Positions 45,049-53,998 of a stretch of 64,000 nucleotides of DNA are shown piece after piece. The translations under genes were made by a program, and so were the position numbers. Position 1 is the first letter of the stretch. Each line of letters starts with the position of its first letter. The DNA lies in NCBI RefSeq assembly GCF_005954645.2, contig NZ_CP040695.2, positions 3,720,001-3,784,000 on the forward strand, read 5' to 3'. The notes below the pieces were generated by a model. It was not told the origin of the DNA. It worked only from the letters and a program-made list of their open reading frames with translations, and did not search any database. This DNA comes from Nocardioides sp. S-1144 (GTDB taxonomy: Bacteria; Actinomycetota; Actinomycetes; Propionibacteriales; Nocardioidaceae).

Positions 45049-45897
45049 TCAGGCCTCCCCGGGCTCGTCGCCGAGGGCGATCGGGACGCCGACCAGCGAG
45101 CCGTACTCGGTCCAGGAGCCGTCGTAGTTCTTGACGTTCTCGTGGCCGAGCAGCTCCTTGAGCACGAACCAGGTCAGCGAGGAGCGCTCACCGATGCGGC
45201 ACAGGGCGATGGTGTCCTTCGACTGGTCGAGGCCGACCTCGTCGTAGAGCTTCCTCAGGTCGTCGTCGGACTTGAAGGTGCCGTCGTCGTTGCAGTTCTT
45301 GCTCCACGGCACGTTGAGCGACGTCGGCACGTGGCCGGCGCGCTGCGACTGCTCCTGCGGCAGGTGGGCCGGGGCGAGCAGGCGGCCGGCGTACTCGTCG
45401 GGGCTGCGGACGTCGATCAGGTTCTGGACGCCGATCGCGGCGACGGCATCGTCGCGGAAGGCCCGGATGGAGTGGTCCTGCTCCTGCGCGGTGTACGTCG
45501 TCGCGGCGCGCTCGGGCAGGTCGGCGGTGAGCTCGCGGGAGTCGAGCTCCCACTTCTTGCGGCCGCCGTCCATGAGCTTGACGTCCTGGTGGCCGTAGAG
45601 CTTGAAGTACCAGTAGGCGTAGGCGGCGAACCAGTTGTTGTTGCCGCCGTAGAGGACGACGGTGTCGTCGTTGCCGACACCCTTGCCCGACAGCAGCGCC
45701 TCGAACTGGGCCCTGTCGACGAAGTCGCGGCGCACCTGGTCCTGGAGCTCGGTGGACCAGTCGAGCTTGATCGCTCCCTGGATGTGGCCCTTGTCGTAGG
45801 CCGTGGTGTCCTCGTCGACCTCGACGATCACGATCCCGGGGGTGTCGAGGTTGTCCTCGACCCACTGGGTCGTGACGAGAGCGTTCTCGCGGGTCAT
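45049..45897 (-). CDS. thiosulfate sulfurtransferase (rhodanese, CysA/SseA type)
   Basis: Two-domain rhodanese of 282 residues that moves sulfane sulfur from thiosulfate or a related donor to a thiol acceptor. The catalytic loop CRIGERSS places the active cysteine at C233, as in mycobacterial CysA2. The inactive N-terminal domain has YDKGHIQGAIKLDW and YGGNNNWFAAYAYW. ATG at 45897 is chosen over an upstream start at 45957 because family similarity begins there and AAAGGCAACC precedes it. A 25-residue Cys-containing leader ORF lies 123 bases upstream, so sulfur status may control this gene. Confidence 0.93.
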   Translation of the reverse strand: MTRENALVTTQWVEDNLDTPGIVIVEVDEDTTAYDKGHIQGAIKLDWSTELQDQVRRDFVDRAQFEALLSGKGVGNDDTVVLYGGNNNWFAAYAYWYFKLYGHQDVKLMDGGRKKWELDSRELTADLPERAATTYTAQEQDHSIRAFRDDAVAAIGVQNLIDVRSPDEYAGRLLAPAHLPQEQSQRAGHVPTSLNVPWSKNCNDDGTFKSDDDLRKLYDEVGLDQSKDTIALCRIGERSSLTWFVLKELLGHENVKNYDGSWTEYGSLVGVPIALGDEPGEA

Positions 45898-46020
45898 GTC
45901 GGGTTGCCTTTCGGTTGGGTGCAGCGACGTTGGTACCGGCCGGCGGCGCGCGGGCACGGCGGTGATCGGGTGCGACGGGACGGCGTCAGGCCGCAGACAC
46001 GGCGAGAGGGACAGCGCCCG

Positions 46021-46098
46021 TCAGGGCATCGGACACAGCGACGAGCGCGTGCGGCAGTGATCCACTGCCCTGCGCTTGGTCAGCCACGTCGTCGACAT
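46021..46098 (-). CDS. Cys-containing leader peptide upstream of the sulfurtransferase
   Basis: A 25-residue ORF too short for usual gene callers, reading LTKRRAVDHCR and ending SLCPMP. It matches by eye the actinobacterial putative leader peptides (LTxRxxVDLCR...C) found before sulfur and cysteine genes. TACTGT at 46106-46111 is 7 bases before its ATG, so it would be leaderless. A perfect 7-bp hairpin (46053-46059 with 46063-46069) covers the codons just before the first Cys codon. Known mycobacterial uORFs with Cys codons slow ribosomes when cysteine is scarce and so adjust downstream translation; that mechanism here is inference. Confidence 0.72.
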   Translation of the reverse strand: MSTTWLTKRRAVDHCRTRSSLCPMP

Positions 46099-46105
46099 AC
46101 CAGGA

Positions 46106-46111
46106 ACAGTA
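46106..46111 (-). promoter_or_regulatory. -10-like hexamer TACTGT for the leader peptide and sulfur genes
   Basis: TACTGT ends 7 bases before the leader ATG at 46098. The sulfurtransferase and DUF1416 genes lie downstream and could be driven from here, separately from the moaD-thioredoxin pair. Confidence 0.55.
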
Positions 46112-46207
46112 CGGACAAGGGCCGATCTATTCCCTCGATCGTCTCACTGGACGGACGACGCATCCACCATGCGAGACAAGCCCCGGTCGAGAGGCAGCGA
46201 TCGCCCG

Positions 46208-46567
46208 TCAGGGAGCGGGCAGGACCGCCAGGACCTGCTCGCGCGTCGGGGCCCCCTCGGCCCGCACGACCTCGTGCCCGGCCGCGTCGAGGACCAGCGT
46301 GGTCGGCGTCCGCGTAATCCCGAGCCGGCGCGTCAGCTCCAGGTGCTGGTCGGCGTCGATCTCGACGTGCGCGACCCCGGTCGTGCCGGCGGCGACGCCG
46401 GCCAGGACGCGCCGGGTCGCGCGGCACGGCGCGCAGAACGCCGAGCTGAGCTGCACCAGCGTCGCCCGCTCGCCGAGGAGGTCGGCCCACGGCGTGCCGG
46501 CGAGCACCGGCCCGTCCACCCGCCCGTCGACCCGCCCGTCGACCCGCCCGTCCACCCGCCCGCTCAT
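46208..46567 (-). CDS. thioredoxin-family protein with GRVD repeat at N-terminus
   Basis: Thioredoxin-fold protein of 119 residues with the active motif CAPC (C45, C48) in place of CGPC, and the cis-proline in RTPTTLV. Residues 3-18 are four GRVD units encoded by 12-bp repeats at 46511-46558, an unusual low-complexity extension that may have arisen by slippage; the true start could lie just after it. It overlaps the MoaD-like gene by 4 bases. In mycobacteria thiX stands beside cysA2-sseC2 in the same order. It likely handles persulfide or disulfide exchange in the sulfur relay. Confidence 0.85.
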   Translation of the reverse strand: MSGRVDGRVDGRVDGRVDGPVLAGTPWADLLGERATLVQLSSAFCAPCRATRRVLAGVAAGTTGVAHVEIDADQHLELTRRLGITRTPTTLVLDAAGHEVVRAEGAPTREQVLAVLPAP

Positions 46568-46866
46568 CCGCCCGCGAACGGCGGCAGGAACTCCACCGAG
46601 GCCCCGGGGGCGACGAGGACGTCGGTCGGGTCCTGGGTCGAGACGGGGCGGTCGCCGACCAGCACGGAGCAGACCTCCAGCACCTGCGGCAGCCGGCTCC
46701 CGGGGTGGGCGGCGACGACCCTGTCGAGGAGGTCGCGCAGGCTCACGGGGCCGTCGACCGCGAACGTGTCGGAGTCCACCCCGGCCGCCGACCGCGCCGA
46801 GGCCCAGTAGCGCACCAGGATGACCTGGGTCTCACTTCCGTCGACTTCGCTGACTGTGTCGCTCAC
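46564..46866 (-). CDS. MoaD/ThiS-family sulfur carrier protein
   Basis: Ubiquitin-like protein of 100 residues ending in the diagnostic Gly-Gly (PPFAGG), where a thiocarboxylate is formed for sulfur donation to molybdopterin, thiazole or cysteine synthesis. No MoaE, ThiG, CysM or adenylating enzyme is adjacent, so its target is open. It overlaps the thioredoxin gene and precedes the rhodanese leader on the same strand, suggesting a sulfur-relay operon. GTG at 46866 is the first start in frame, divergent from glnR. Confidence 0.85.
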   Translation of the reverse strand: MSDTVSEVDGSETQVILVRYWASARSAAGVDSDTFAVDGPVSLRDLLDRVVAAHPGSRLPQVLEVCSVLVGDRPVSTQDPTDVLVAPGASVEFLPPFAGG

Positions 46867-46952
46867 GTTTCGCTATTCTCCACCCTGTAACAAGGCCGGA
46901 GCCCAGTGACGTGTTTCGGTCTCACCCGCGTTTCGTGTGGGAGGGACCCCCC

Positions 46953-47687
46953 GTGAGCACACTTCTGCTGCTGACCAGTGCACTCCAGCCGTCGGCCGCC
47001 GTCCTGCCGGCGCTCGCGCTGCTCGGACACCAGGTCAAGATCCTGCCGGCCGAGGGCAGCGCCCTCCTCGAGGCGCCGGAGTCCGACCTGCTGCTCGTCG
47101 ACGGACGCCAGGACCTCGCCGGCGCCCGCGACCTGTGCCGGCTGATCCGCACCACCGGCACCGACGTGCCCGTGCTCCTCGTCGTCACCGAGGGCGGCCT
47201 GTCCGTCGTCAGCCACGACTGGGGCATGGACGACGTCGTGCTGCACACCTGCGGACCGGCCGAGCTCGAGGCCCGGGTCAAGCTCGCGATCGGCCGGCTC
47301 ACCGCGGCCCGCAACGCCGCCGACCCCGACGCCCACGTCATCCGCTCCGGCGAGGTCGTGGTCGACGAGGCCACCTACACCGCCAAGATCGGCGGCCGCC
47401 CGCTCGACCTGACCTTCAAGGAGTTCGAGCTCCTGAAGTTCCTGGCCCAGCACCCCGGCCGCGTCTTCAGCCGCCAGCAGCTGCTCCAGGAGGTGTGGGG
47501 CTACGACTACTTCGGCGGCACCCGCACCGTCGACGTCCACGTCCGCCGCCTGCGCGCCAAGCTCGGCGTCGAGAACGAGACGCTCATCGGCACCGTCCGC
47601 AACGTCGGCTACCGCTTCGTCCTGCCCGCCAAGGAGAAGGACTCCGCCGCCGACGCCGCGCGGATCTCCGGTCGCCAGCACGCCTGA
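46953..47687 (+). CDS. glnR: GlnR-type OmpR-family response regulator
   Basis: Regulator of 244 residues matching GlnR of Streptomyces and Rv0818 along its length. The receiver-like part has D50 (LLLVDGR) and VVTEGGL but lacks the full acidic pocket, as in these orphan regulators. The winged helix ends with [53 protein letters not shown]. GlnR controls nitrogen assimilation and, in some actinobacteria, phosphate and carbon genes. GTG at 46953 follows GGGAGGG. No nitrogen genes are in the window; phosphate genes lie 4-13 kb downstream. Confidence 0.92.
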   Translation: MSTLLLLTSALQPSAAVLPALALLGHQVKILPAEGSALLEAPESDLLLVDGRQDLAGARDLCRLIRTTGTDVPVLLVVTEGGLSVVSHDWGMDDVVLHTCGPAELEARVKLAIGRLTAARNAADPDAHVIRSGEVVVDEATYTAKIGGRPLDLTFKEFELLKFLAQHPGRVFSRQQLLQEVWGYDYFGGTRTVDVHVRRLRAKLGVENETLIGTVRNVGYRFVLPAKEKDSAADAARISGRQHA

Positions 47688-47701
47688 GTCCGACGCCGGG
47701 G

Positions 47702-48634
47702 TCAGCGCAGCCTGGGCCGCACGTGCAGCCCGACCTCGGGGTCGACCAGCACCTCCTGGGCGGCGGCGACGCCGTCGACCATCAGCTCGGCGTCGACCGC
47801 GGTGTTGCGCTTGAGCAGGCCCAGCGCGATCGGGCCGAGCTCGTGGTGGCGGGCCGAGGAGCCGACGGTGCCGATCTCCTTCTCGCCGAGCAGCACCGGG
47901 GAGCCCGCGGCGGGCAGCCGGTTCTCCGAGCCGTCGAGGTGCAGCAGCGTCAGCCGGCGCGGGGGGCGGCCGAGGGTGTGCACGCGGGCGACGGTCTCCT
48001 GGCCGCGGTAGCAGCCCTTGTCGAGGTGCACCGCGGGACCGATCCAGCCGACCTCGTTGGGGATCGTGCGGTGGTCGGTGTCGAGGCCGAACCGCGGCTC
48101 GCCCCGCGCGATGCGCAGGGCCTCGTAGGCCCACAGCCCGGCGGCCGGCTCCGTCGCCGCCGCGTACGTCGTCAGGTCGGCCCGCGGCACCAGCCGGTGC
48201 CCGGTGGCCGGGCGCCAGGTGAGGGCGAGGCCGGCGGTGACGTCGGTGATCTCGACGCGCATCATGAACTTCATCCGCTCGAGGAACTCCACGAGCGCCC
48301 CGGAGGCCCCCGGCTCGGTCCAGACGGTCAGCGCCTCGCCGTCGTCGTGACCCCGCAGCTCGTGCTCCACGTGACCCTGCGGGCTGAGCACCAGTGCCTG
48401 CGTCTCCACGCCCGGCGCGAGCTCGAGGAGGTGCTGGGTGGTGAGGCTGTGCAGCCAGGTCAGCCGGTCGGGACCCTCGATCCGCAGCACGTCGTGGTGC
48501 GACAGGTCGACGAAGCCCTCCCCCGACTCGAGGAACCGCTGCTCGCCGTTGAACGAGCCGTAGTGGGCGGCGACCGGTGCGTCGACGCCGTTGCCGGCGA
48601 CCGCTCCGGGCAGGGCGAGCAGGGGGCTGGTCAT
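47702..48634 (-). CDS. ygfZ: YgfZ/GcvT-like folate-binding Fe-S maintenance protein
   Basis: Protein of 310 residues related to the T-protein of glycine cleavage but carrying the YgfZ signature KGCYRGQE near residue 207, whose cysteine is characteristic. YgfZ with tetrahydrofolate supports assembly or repair of certain Fe-S enzymes such as MiaB. The N-terminal DLSHHDVLRIEGPDRLTWLHSL stretch matches the family. It is the counterpart of Rv0811c in the conserved mycobacterial neighbourhood. ATG at 48634 has CAGAGT at leaderless spacing and is divergent from the DsrE gene. Confidence 0.9.
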   Translation of the reverse strand: MTSPLLALPGAVAGNGVDAPVAAHYGSFNGEQRFLESGEGFVDLSHHDVLRIEGPDRLTWLHSLTTQHLLELAPGVETQALVLSPQGHVEHELRGHDDGEALTVWTEPGASGALVEFLERMKFMMRVEITDVTAGLALTWRPATGHRLVPRADLTTYAAATEPAAGLWAYEALRIARGEPRFGLDTDHRTIPNEVGWIGPAVHLDKGCYRGQETVARVHTLGRPPRRLTLLHLDGSENRLPAAGSPVLLGEKEIGTVGSSARHHELGPIALGLLKRNTAVDAELMVDGVAAAQEVLVDPEVGLHVRPRLR

Positions 48635-48641
48635 GTCGTCC

Positions 48642-48647
48642 ACTCTG
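48642..48647 (-). promoter_or_regulatory. ygfZ: -10-like hexamer CAGAGT, leaderless start of ygfZ
   Basis: CAGAGT ends 7 bases before the ATG at 48634 on the minus strand. Confidence 0.5.
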
Positions 48648-48721
48648 GCAGAACGGCTCCCGAGGCCCCAGGATTCCCGGCCGGCGCCGAGCAGGGACGC
48701 CGCACCGACCGGCTCCGTCAC

Positions 48722-48727
48722 TAGGCT
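48722..48727 (+). promoter_or_regulatory. -10-like hexamer TAGGCT, leaderless start of dsrE-mshD
   Basis: TAGGCT ends 7 bases before the GTG at 48735, opening the coupled DsrE-mshD unit. Confidence 0.6.
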
Positions 48728-48734
48728 GGACGGC

Positions 48735-49097
48735 GTGACCCGCCCCCTCGCCGTCAAGATCACCTGCGGGGCCGAGGCCCCCGAGCGCGCCAACCAGGGC
48801 CTGACCGTCGCCGGAGCAGCGGTCGCGGCGGGCGCCGAGGTGTCGCTCTGGCTCACCGGCGACGCCGTGTGGTTCGGCGTGCGCGAAGGCTGTCCCGACC
48901 TCGGCCTCGCCCACGCGACGCCGGCCGCCGACCTGGTCGAGGTCGTCCGCTCGGGTGGCCGGGTCACGGTCTGCTCGCAGTGCGCGACGCGGCGCTCGAT
49001 CACCGAGGCCGACCTCGTCGAGGGCGCGCGGATCGCGGGCGCCGCCTCGTTCACCGAGCTGGTCCTGCAGCCCGACGTCCAGGCGCTGGTGTACTGA
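48735..49097 (+). CDS. DsrE/DsrF-like small sulfur-relay protein
   Basis: Protein of 120 residues with the DsrE-type fold pattern (AVKITCGAEAPERANQGLTVAGAAVAAG, then VSLWLTGDAVW). DsrE proteins carry persulfide sulfur on a cysteine; here C80 and C83 form a CSQC motif and C11 and C53 are further candidates. It could bind sulfane sulfur or act as a redox partner. Its stop overlaps the mshD ATG (TGATG), so it is translated with mycothiol synthase, an association that suggests a role in low-molecular-weight thiol or persulfide handling. Confidence 0.85.
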   Translation: MTRPLAVKITCGAEAPERANQGLTVAGAAVAAGAEVSLWLTGDAVWFGVREGCPDLGLAHATPAADLVEVVRSGGRVTVCSQCATRRSITEADLVEGARIAGAASFTELVLQPDVQALVY

Positions 49098-49945
49098 TGA
49101 CCGCCCCGCTGGACGCGCTGGACGTCGTCACCGCCGTCCGTGCCGCCTGCGTCGAGGGCGACGGCCACGACCCGCTCGACGAGGCCGCCGACCTCGCGCT
49201 GCGCCACCGCGGCCTCGAGGGCGCCGGGCTCTGGACCGAGCCGGACGGGTTCGCCCTCGTCCGCGACGGCGAGCTGACGCTGGCCGTGGCTCCCCCGGCC
49301 CGGGGCCGCGGCCTCGGGGGCCGGCTCGCGCGCGCCGCCGAGCCGGCGGGCGCCACCCGCGCCTGGTCCCACGGCGACGCCCCCGCCGCCGCGCGGATCG
49401 CGGCCGATCTCGGCTTCGCCCGCACCCGCGAGCTCTGGGTGATGCGCCGCCCGACGTCGCGGGCCCTGCCCCCGCTCGAGGAGCGGGCCGGGGTCGAGGT
49501 GCGTGGCTACCGCGACGACGACGCCGCCGCAGTGCTCGAGGTCAACGCGACGGCGTTCGCGCACCACCCCGAGCAGGGCGGCCTGGACGCCGCCGGCCTG
49601 GCCGAGCGGATGGCGGAGCCGTGGTTCGACCCGGCCGGCCTGCTCCTCGCCGTCGACACCGGGACCGGCGCGCTGCTCGGCTTCCACTGGACCAAGCAGC
49701 ACGACGCCGCGCTCGGCGAGGTCTACGTCGTCGCGATCGGCCCGGGCGCCCAGGGCCGCGGTCTCGGGAGGCTGCTCACGCTCGCCGGGCTGCACCACCT
49801 CGCCGGGCTCGGCGTCGCGGAGGTGCTGCTCTACGTCGAGTCCGACAACGCCCCGGCGGTCCACGTCTACGCCGGGCTCGGCTTCGAGCACGCCGCCACC
49901 GACACCCACGTGCAGTACACCCGGCCGGACGCACCGGGGTCCTGA
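49097..49945 (+). CDS. mshD: mycothiol synthase
   Basis: Tandem-GNAT acetyltransferase of 282 residues that acetylates Cys-GlcN-Ins to mycothiol, the main thiol of actinobacteria. The degenerate N-terminal GNAT half ([22 protein letters not shown]) and the active C-terminal half ([29 protein letters not shown], then [19 protein letters not shown]) are typical, as is the GFHWTKQH stretch. It stands after glnR as in M. tuberculosis (Rv0818-Rv0819). ATG at 49097 overlaps the DsrE stop. Confidence 0.93.
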   Translation: MTAPLDALDVVTAVRAACVEGDGHDPLDEAADLALRHRGLEGAGLWTEPDGFALVRDGELTLAVAPPARGRGLGGRLARAAEPAGATRAWSHGDAPAAARIAADLGFARTRELWVMRRPTSRALPPLEERAGVEVRGYRDDDAAAVLEVNATAFAHHPEQGGLDAAGLAERMAEPWFDPAGLLLAVDTGTGALLGFHWTKQHDAALGEVYVVAIGPGAQGRGLGRLLTLAGLHHLAGLGVAEVLLYVESDNAPAVHVYAGLGFEHAATDTHVQYTRPDAPGS

Positions 49946-49973
49946 CCGCCGCCACGGACGGCCAGCGGGGCGC

Positions 49974-51035
49974 TCAGGCGCCGGCGGCCCGGGCCGCGTC
50001 GCGCGACCGGAGCCCGGACCCCAGCGCCCGGGCGATCTCGTCGATCGCGGCGCGGGAGCCGCGCGCGCCGGCGACGACGTTGAAGAAGCTGTGGATCTGG
50101 TCGGGGAAGCGGCGCAGCTCGACGTCGACACCGGCGTCCGCGAGCCGGCGGGCGTAGGCCTCGCCCTCGTCGCGCAGCGGGTCGAACCCCGCGGTCGCGA
50201 CGTAGGCCGGCGCCGTGCCGGCCGGCACGTCGGCGAAGGCCGGCGAGGCCCGCGGGTCGCGGTGGTCGCCGGCGTCGGGCAGGTAGCTCGCGGTGGCGAG
50301 CTCCATGAACCGCCGGCTCAGGAAGAAACCCTCGCCGAACAGCTCGTAGCTGTGGGTGTCGCGGGTCGCGTCGGTGGCCGGGTAGACCAGCAGCTGCAGG
50401 GCCAGCGGCAGGCCGGCGCGGGCGGCGTGCAGCGCCACGCCGGTCGCCAGGTTGCCGCCCGCGGAGTCGCCGCCGACGGCGATCCGGTCGGGGTCGACGC
50501 CGATCGAGGCGGCGTTCGCGACCGTCCACTCGTAGGCCGCCACCGCGTCGTCGAAGGCCGCGGGGAACGGGTGCTCGGGGGCGAGCCGGTAGTCGACGGC
50601 GAGCACCCGGACGCCGGCCTGCTCGGCCAGCACGCGGCACACGGCGTCGTGGGAGTCGAGGCCGCCGTACATGAAGCCGCCGCCGTGGAAGAACACCAGC
50701 ACCGGCATCGCGCCCGAGGCGCCGGTCGGCGTGTAGAGCCGCCCGGGCAGGCCGGCGACCGGCAGCGAGCGCACCGCGCCGATCGGCTGGGTGCCGCCGG
50801 CGATGGCCGAGAGCCGGTCGACCACCACCCGGCCCTCGGGGATCGGGAGCGACTCGGCGGCCGGCACGGTGCGGGCCTGCAGCCGGAGGGTGAGCTGGGT
50901 GTCGGCGGCCAGCGTCTGCCCGTCGAGCACCACGCGGCGCCCGGCCAGGACCCGTTGCAGCGGCGCGGGCAATGCCATGAACGCCCGCAGGCTGATGGTC
51001 ATGACCCGGTCCGGCACCCGCACGTCGACAGCCAC
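49974..51035 (-). CDS. alpha/beta hydrolase, HSL/family IV esterase
   Basis: Second family IV esterase in the window, 353 residues. Oxyanion motif [11 protein letters not shown], nucleophile elbow [12 protein letters not shown], acid in [11 protein letters not shown] and histidine in DQIHSFF are all present. It has an N-terminal extension of about 100 residues before the catalytic core compared with the esterase at 12457-13398. GTG at 51035 has TACCGT 6 bases upstream; ATG codons downstream are possible but the hexamer favours this one. It is divergent from ppk. Substrate unknown. Confidence 0.9.
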   Translation of the reverse strand: MAVDVRVPDRVMTISLRAFMALPAPLQRVLAGRRVVLDGQTLAADTQLTLRLQARTVPAAESLPIPEGRVVVDRLSAIAGGTQPIGAVRSLPVAGLPGRLYTPTGASGAMPVLVFFHGGGFMYGGLDSHDAVCRVLAEQAGVRVLAVDYRLAPEHPFPAAFDDAVAAYEWTVANAASIGVDPDRIAVGGDSAGGNLATGVALHAARAGLPLALQLLVYPATDATRDTHSYELFGEGFFLSRRFMELATASYLPDAGDHRDPRASPAFADVPAGTAPAYVATAGFDPLRDEGEAYARRLADAGVDVELRRFPDQIHSFFNVVAGARGSRAAIDEIARALGSGLRSRDAARAAGA

Positions 51036-51041
51036 GCAGCG

Positions 51042-51047
51042 ACGGTA
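51042..51047 (-). promoter_or_regulatory. -10-like hexamer TACCGT, leaderless start of esterase
   Basis: TACCGT ends 6 bases before the GTG at 51035 on the minus strand, and decides the start of this gene. Confidence 0.55.
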
Positions 51048-51092
51048 GCGCCGCCCTCCCCGCAGGGATACCTCCCGTTCACCCACCGGTGC

Positions 51093-51098
51093 CAGGAT
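51093..51098 (+). promoter_or_regulatory. ppk1: -10-like hexamer CAGGAT, leaderless start of ppk
   Basis: CAGGAT ends 6 bases before the ATG at 51105. GGAGG at 51099-51103 is too close to the ATG to be a normal ribosome site. Confidence 0.5.
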
Positions 51099-51104
51099 GG
51101 AGGC

Positions 51105-53288
51105 ATGAGCCTCGAGATCGTGCCCGACCCCGCCGCCAAGGCAGCAGCGAACGCGGGCGTGCCCGACGAGTCCTACGACGTGGACGTGCCCTACACCCCC
51201 GACCCCGAGCAGGTCGCGGCCGTGGAGAAGTACGAGGACCGGTTCCTGGACCGCGAGCTGTCGTGGATGCGGTTCAACCAGCGCGTCCTGGAGCTGGCCG
51301 AGGACGAGCGGCTGCCGCTGCTGGAGCGCACCCGCTTCCTCGCCATCTTCACCAGCAACCTCGACGAGTTCTTCATGGTCCGCGTCGCCGGCCTCAAGCG
51401 CCGGATCGCCGCCGGGCTCGCCGTCCGGGCGGCGTCCGGGCTGATGCCACGCGAGGTGCTCGAGCAGATCTGGACGACGACCCGCGAGCTCACCCGCCGC
51501 CAGGCCGAGCTCTTCCGCGACCAGATCGTGCCGGCCCTGCGGGAGCACGACATCGAGCTGGTGCGGTGGGACGACCTCTCCCCCGAGGAGCAGAAGTACT
51601 GCAAGAAGCTCTTCAAGAGCCGGATCTTCCCGGTGCTGACGCCGCTGGCCGTCGACCCCGCGCACCCTTTCCCGTACATCTCGGGGCTCTCGCTCAACCT
51701 CGCGGTGCTCATCCGCAACCCGCAGACCGGCAAGGACCACTTCGCCCGGGTCAAGGTGCCGCCGATCTTCGACCGGTTCGTGCCGCTGGGGTCCTCCGGC
51801 ACCGGCGCGCGGTTCGTGCCGCTCGAGGACGTCATCGGCGCCCACCTCAAGCGGCTCTTCCCCGGCATGGAGGTGCTCGAGGCGCACACCTTCCGGGTCA
51901 CCCGCAACGAGGACCTCGAGGTCGAGGAGGACGACGCCGAGAACATCCTGGCCGCCCTCGAGAAGGAGCTGCTGCGCCGCCGGTTCGGGCCGCCGGTGCG
52001 GCTCGAGGTCGAGGAGTCGATCTCCGACAGTGTGCTGGACCTGCTGAAGGAGGAGCTCGACGTCACCGCCGACGAGGTGTTCCGGCTGCCCGGCCCGCTC
52101 GACCTGCGCGGGCTGCACGGCATCGCCGACCTCAGCCACGAGGTGCTCAAGTACCCCGCGTTCGTGCCGACGACCCACCCGCGGCTGGCCGAGGTCGAGT
52201 CGGCCGCGCCGGTCGACGTGTTCAAGGCCGCACGGCGCCACGACATCCTGCTGCACCACCCCTACGACTCGTTCGCGACGTCGGTGCAGCGCTTCATCGA
52301 GCAGGCCGCGGCCGACCCGCACGTGCTGGCGATCAAGCAGACGCTCTACCGCACCTCCGGCGACAGCCCGATCATCGACGCCCTCATCGACGCCGCCGAG
52401 GCCGGCAAGCAGGTGCTGGTCATCGTCGAGATCAAGGCCCGCTTCGACGAGCAGGCCAACATCCGCTGGGCCCGCAAGCTCGAGCAGGCCGGCTGCCACG
52501 TCGTCTACGGCCTGGTCGGCCTCAAGACCCACTGCAAGCTGGCGATGGTGGTGCGCGACGAGGGCGAGCAGTGGGGCATCCGCCGCTACACCCACATCGG
52601 CACCGGCAACTACAACTCCAAGACCGCCCGCCTCTACGAGGACCTGGGGCTGATCACGACCGACGAGCAGGTCGGCGAGGACGTCGCCCACCTGTTCAAC
52701 AACCTCAGCGGCTGGTCGCGCAACGCCTCCTACCAGCAGCTGCTGGTGGCGCCCGACTCCGTCCGGCTCGGGCTGGTCGACCAGATCCACCGCGAGATCG
52801 CCCACCACCAGGCCGGCCGGCCCGCCGCCATCCGGCTCAAGGCGAACTCCGTGGTCGACGAGGCCGTCATCGACGCGCTGTACCTGGCCTCCCAGGAGGG
52901 CGTGCCGGTGCAGCTGCTCGTACGGGGCATCTGCGCGCTGCGTCCCGGCGTCCCCGGGCTCTCGGAGAACATCACCGTGCGCTCGGTCCTGGGCCGCTTC
53001 CTCGAGCACAGCCGCGTCTTCTCCTTCGAGAACGGCGGCGAGCCGGTCACCTGGATCGGCTCGGCCGACATGATGCACCGCAACCTCGACCGCCGCGTCG
53101 AGGTGCTCGTGCGGCTGCCCGACCCGGAGAGCGTCGAGGAGGTCCGCGGGCTGCTCGACCTCGCCTTCGCCCCCACGACCGACGCCTGGGAGCTCGAGAG
53201 CGACGGCTCCTGGACCCGCAACGTGGGCGACGTGCACCTGCAGGAGACGTTGATCGAGCGGCAGCGGCGGCGGCGCACCTCGTCCTGA
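51105..53288 (+). CDS. ppk1: polyphosphate kinase 1
   Basis: Enzyme of 727 residues that makes inorganic polyphosphate from ATP, reversibly. The N-terminal [19 protein letters not shown] and [19 protein letters not shown], the core HHPYDSF, and the catalytic histidine H476 in [11 protein letters not shown] are all typical, followed by [18 protein letters not shown] 40-residue acidic N-terminal extension precedes the conserved part, common in actinobacteria. It opens a run of phosphate genes (DUF47, PiT, pst). Confidence 0.97.
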   Translation: MSLEIVPDPAAKAAANAGVPDESYDVDVPYTPDPEQVAAVEKYEDRFLDRELSWMRFNQRVLELAEDERLPLLERTRFLAIFTSNLDEFFMVRVAGLKRRIAAGLAVRAASGLMPREVLEQIWTTTRELTRRQAELFRDQIVPALREHDIELVRWDDLSPEEQKYCKKLFKSRIFPVLTPLAVDPAHPFPYISGLSLNLAVLIRNPQTGKDHFARVKVPPIFDRFVPLGSSGTGARFVPLEDVIGAHLKRLFPGMEVLEAHTFRVTRNEDLEVEEDDAENILAALEKELLRRRFGPPVRLEVEESISDSVLDLLKEELDVTADEVFRLPGPLDLRGLHGIADLSHEVLKYPAFVPTTHPRLAEVESAAPVDVFKAARRHDILLHHPYDSFATSVQRFIEQAAADPHVLAIKQTLYRTSGDSPIIDALIDAAEAGKQVLVIVEIKARFDEQANIRWARKLEQAGCHVVYGLVGLKTHCKLAMVVRDEGEQWGIRRYTHIGTGNYNSKTARLYEDLGLITTDEQVGEDVAHLFNNLSGWSRNASYQQLLVAPDSVRLGLVDQIHREIAHHQAGRPAAIRLKANSVVDEAVIDALYLASQEGVPVQLLVRGICALRPGVPGLSENITVRSVLGRFLEHSRVFSFENGGEPVTWIGSADMMHRNLDRRVEVLVRLPDPESVEEVRGLLDLAFAPTTDAWELESDGSWTRNVGDVHLQETLIERQRRRRTSS

Positions 53289-53335
53289 CCCCGCGCGGCA
53301 TGGACGGCGTTTGCGCGCGACCCGCGCGGACCCCC

Positions 53336-53341
53336 TACATT
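53336..53341 (+). promoter_or_regulatory. -10-like TACATT upstream of the DUF47-PiT unit
   Basis: TACATT lies 35 bases before the GTG at 53377, with an AGGAG ribosome site at 53367-53371. CTTCATC-AGGA-GTTCACG at 53360-53377 looks like a weak PHO-box pair (7-base units, 4-base gap), but it overlaps the ribosome site, so it is doubtful. Confidence 0.4.
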
Positions 53342-53376
53342 GGTGCGGGTTTGTTTCCGCTTCATCAGGAGTTCAC

Positions 53377-53994
53377 GTGGGTCTGCGATTCCGTCCGGTC
53401 GACTCGGCGTTCTACGCACTATTTACCGAGCAGGCGCAGCACCTCGTCACCGGCACCGCGCTGCTCGCGGAGATGCTCGCGGAGGCCTCCGACAAGGAGG
53501 ACGTCGCTACGCGCATGCGCGCCGCCGAGCACGACGCCGACGAGACGACGCACGCGCTGATCCGGCGGGTCAACAGCACCTTCGTGACGCCGTTCGACCG
53601 CGAGGACATCTACGCGCTGGCCTCCGGGCTCGACGACGTCATGGACGAGATGGACGAGGTCGTCGACCTGATCCTCCTCTACGAGGTCAAGGTGCTCCCG
53701 GCCGAGCTGTCCCAGCAGGTCGAGGTGCTCCAGCGCTGTGCCGAGCTGACCGCCGAGTGGATGCCGAAGCTCCAGGCCCCGCAGTCGCTCGAGGAGTACT
53801 GGATCGAGATCAACCGCCTCGAGAACGCCGGCGACAAGAACCACCGCCGCACCCTCGCGCGCCTCTTCTCGGGTGAGTACAAGACCATCGAGGTCCTCAA
53901 GCTCAAGGACATCGTCGAGTCGCTCGAGGCGGCCATCGACGCCTTCGAGAAGGTCGCCAACATCATCGAGCAGATCGCCGTCAAGGAAAGCTGA
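53377..53994 (+). CDS. DUF47 family PhoU-like protein
   Basis: All-helical protein of 205 residues of the DUF47/PhoU-related family that pairs with PiT phosphate transporters. It shows RMRAAEHDADETTHALIRRVNSTFVTPFDREDIYALASGLDDVMDEMDEVVD, the family core with metal-binding Glu/Asp. It likely modulates the PiT permease encoded 4 bases downstream or signals phosphate status. GTG at 53377 follows AGGAG. Confidence 0.9.
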   Translation: MGLRFRPVDSAFYALFTEQAQHLVTGTALLAEMLAEASDKEDVATRMRAAEHDADETTHALIRRVNSTFVTPFDREDIYALASGLDDVMDEMDEVVDLILLYEVKVLPAELSQQVEVLQRCAELTAEWMPKLQAPQSLEEYWIEINRLENAGDKNHRRTLARLFSGEYKTIEVLKLKDIVESLEAAIDAFEKVANIIEQIAVKES

Positions 53995-53998
53995 GGCT

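Noticed and set aside
46867..46952. GTAAC-containing sequence as a GlnR self-binding box
   Set aside because: Only one half-site fits; the second half reads GGAGC and not GAAAC, so evidence is too weak.
53360..53377. PHO box before the DUF47-PiT genes
   Set aside because: Spacing is right but units match at only 5-6 of 7 bases and overlap the ribosome site and start codon; kept only as a remark.
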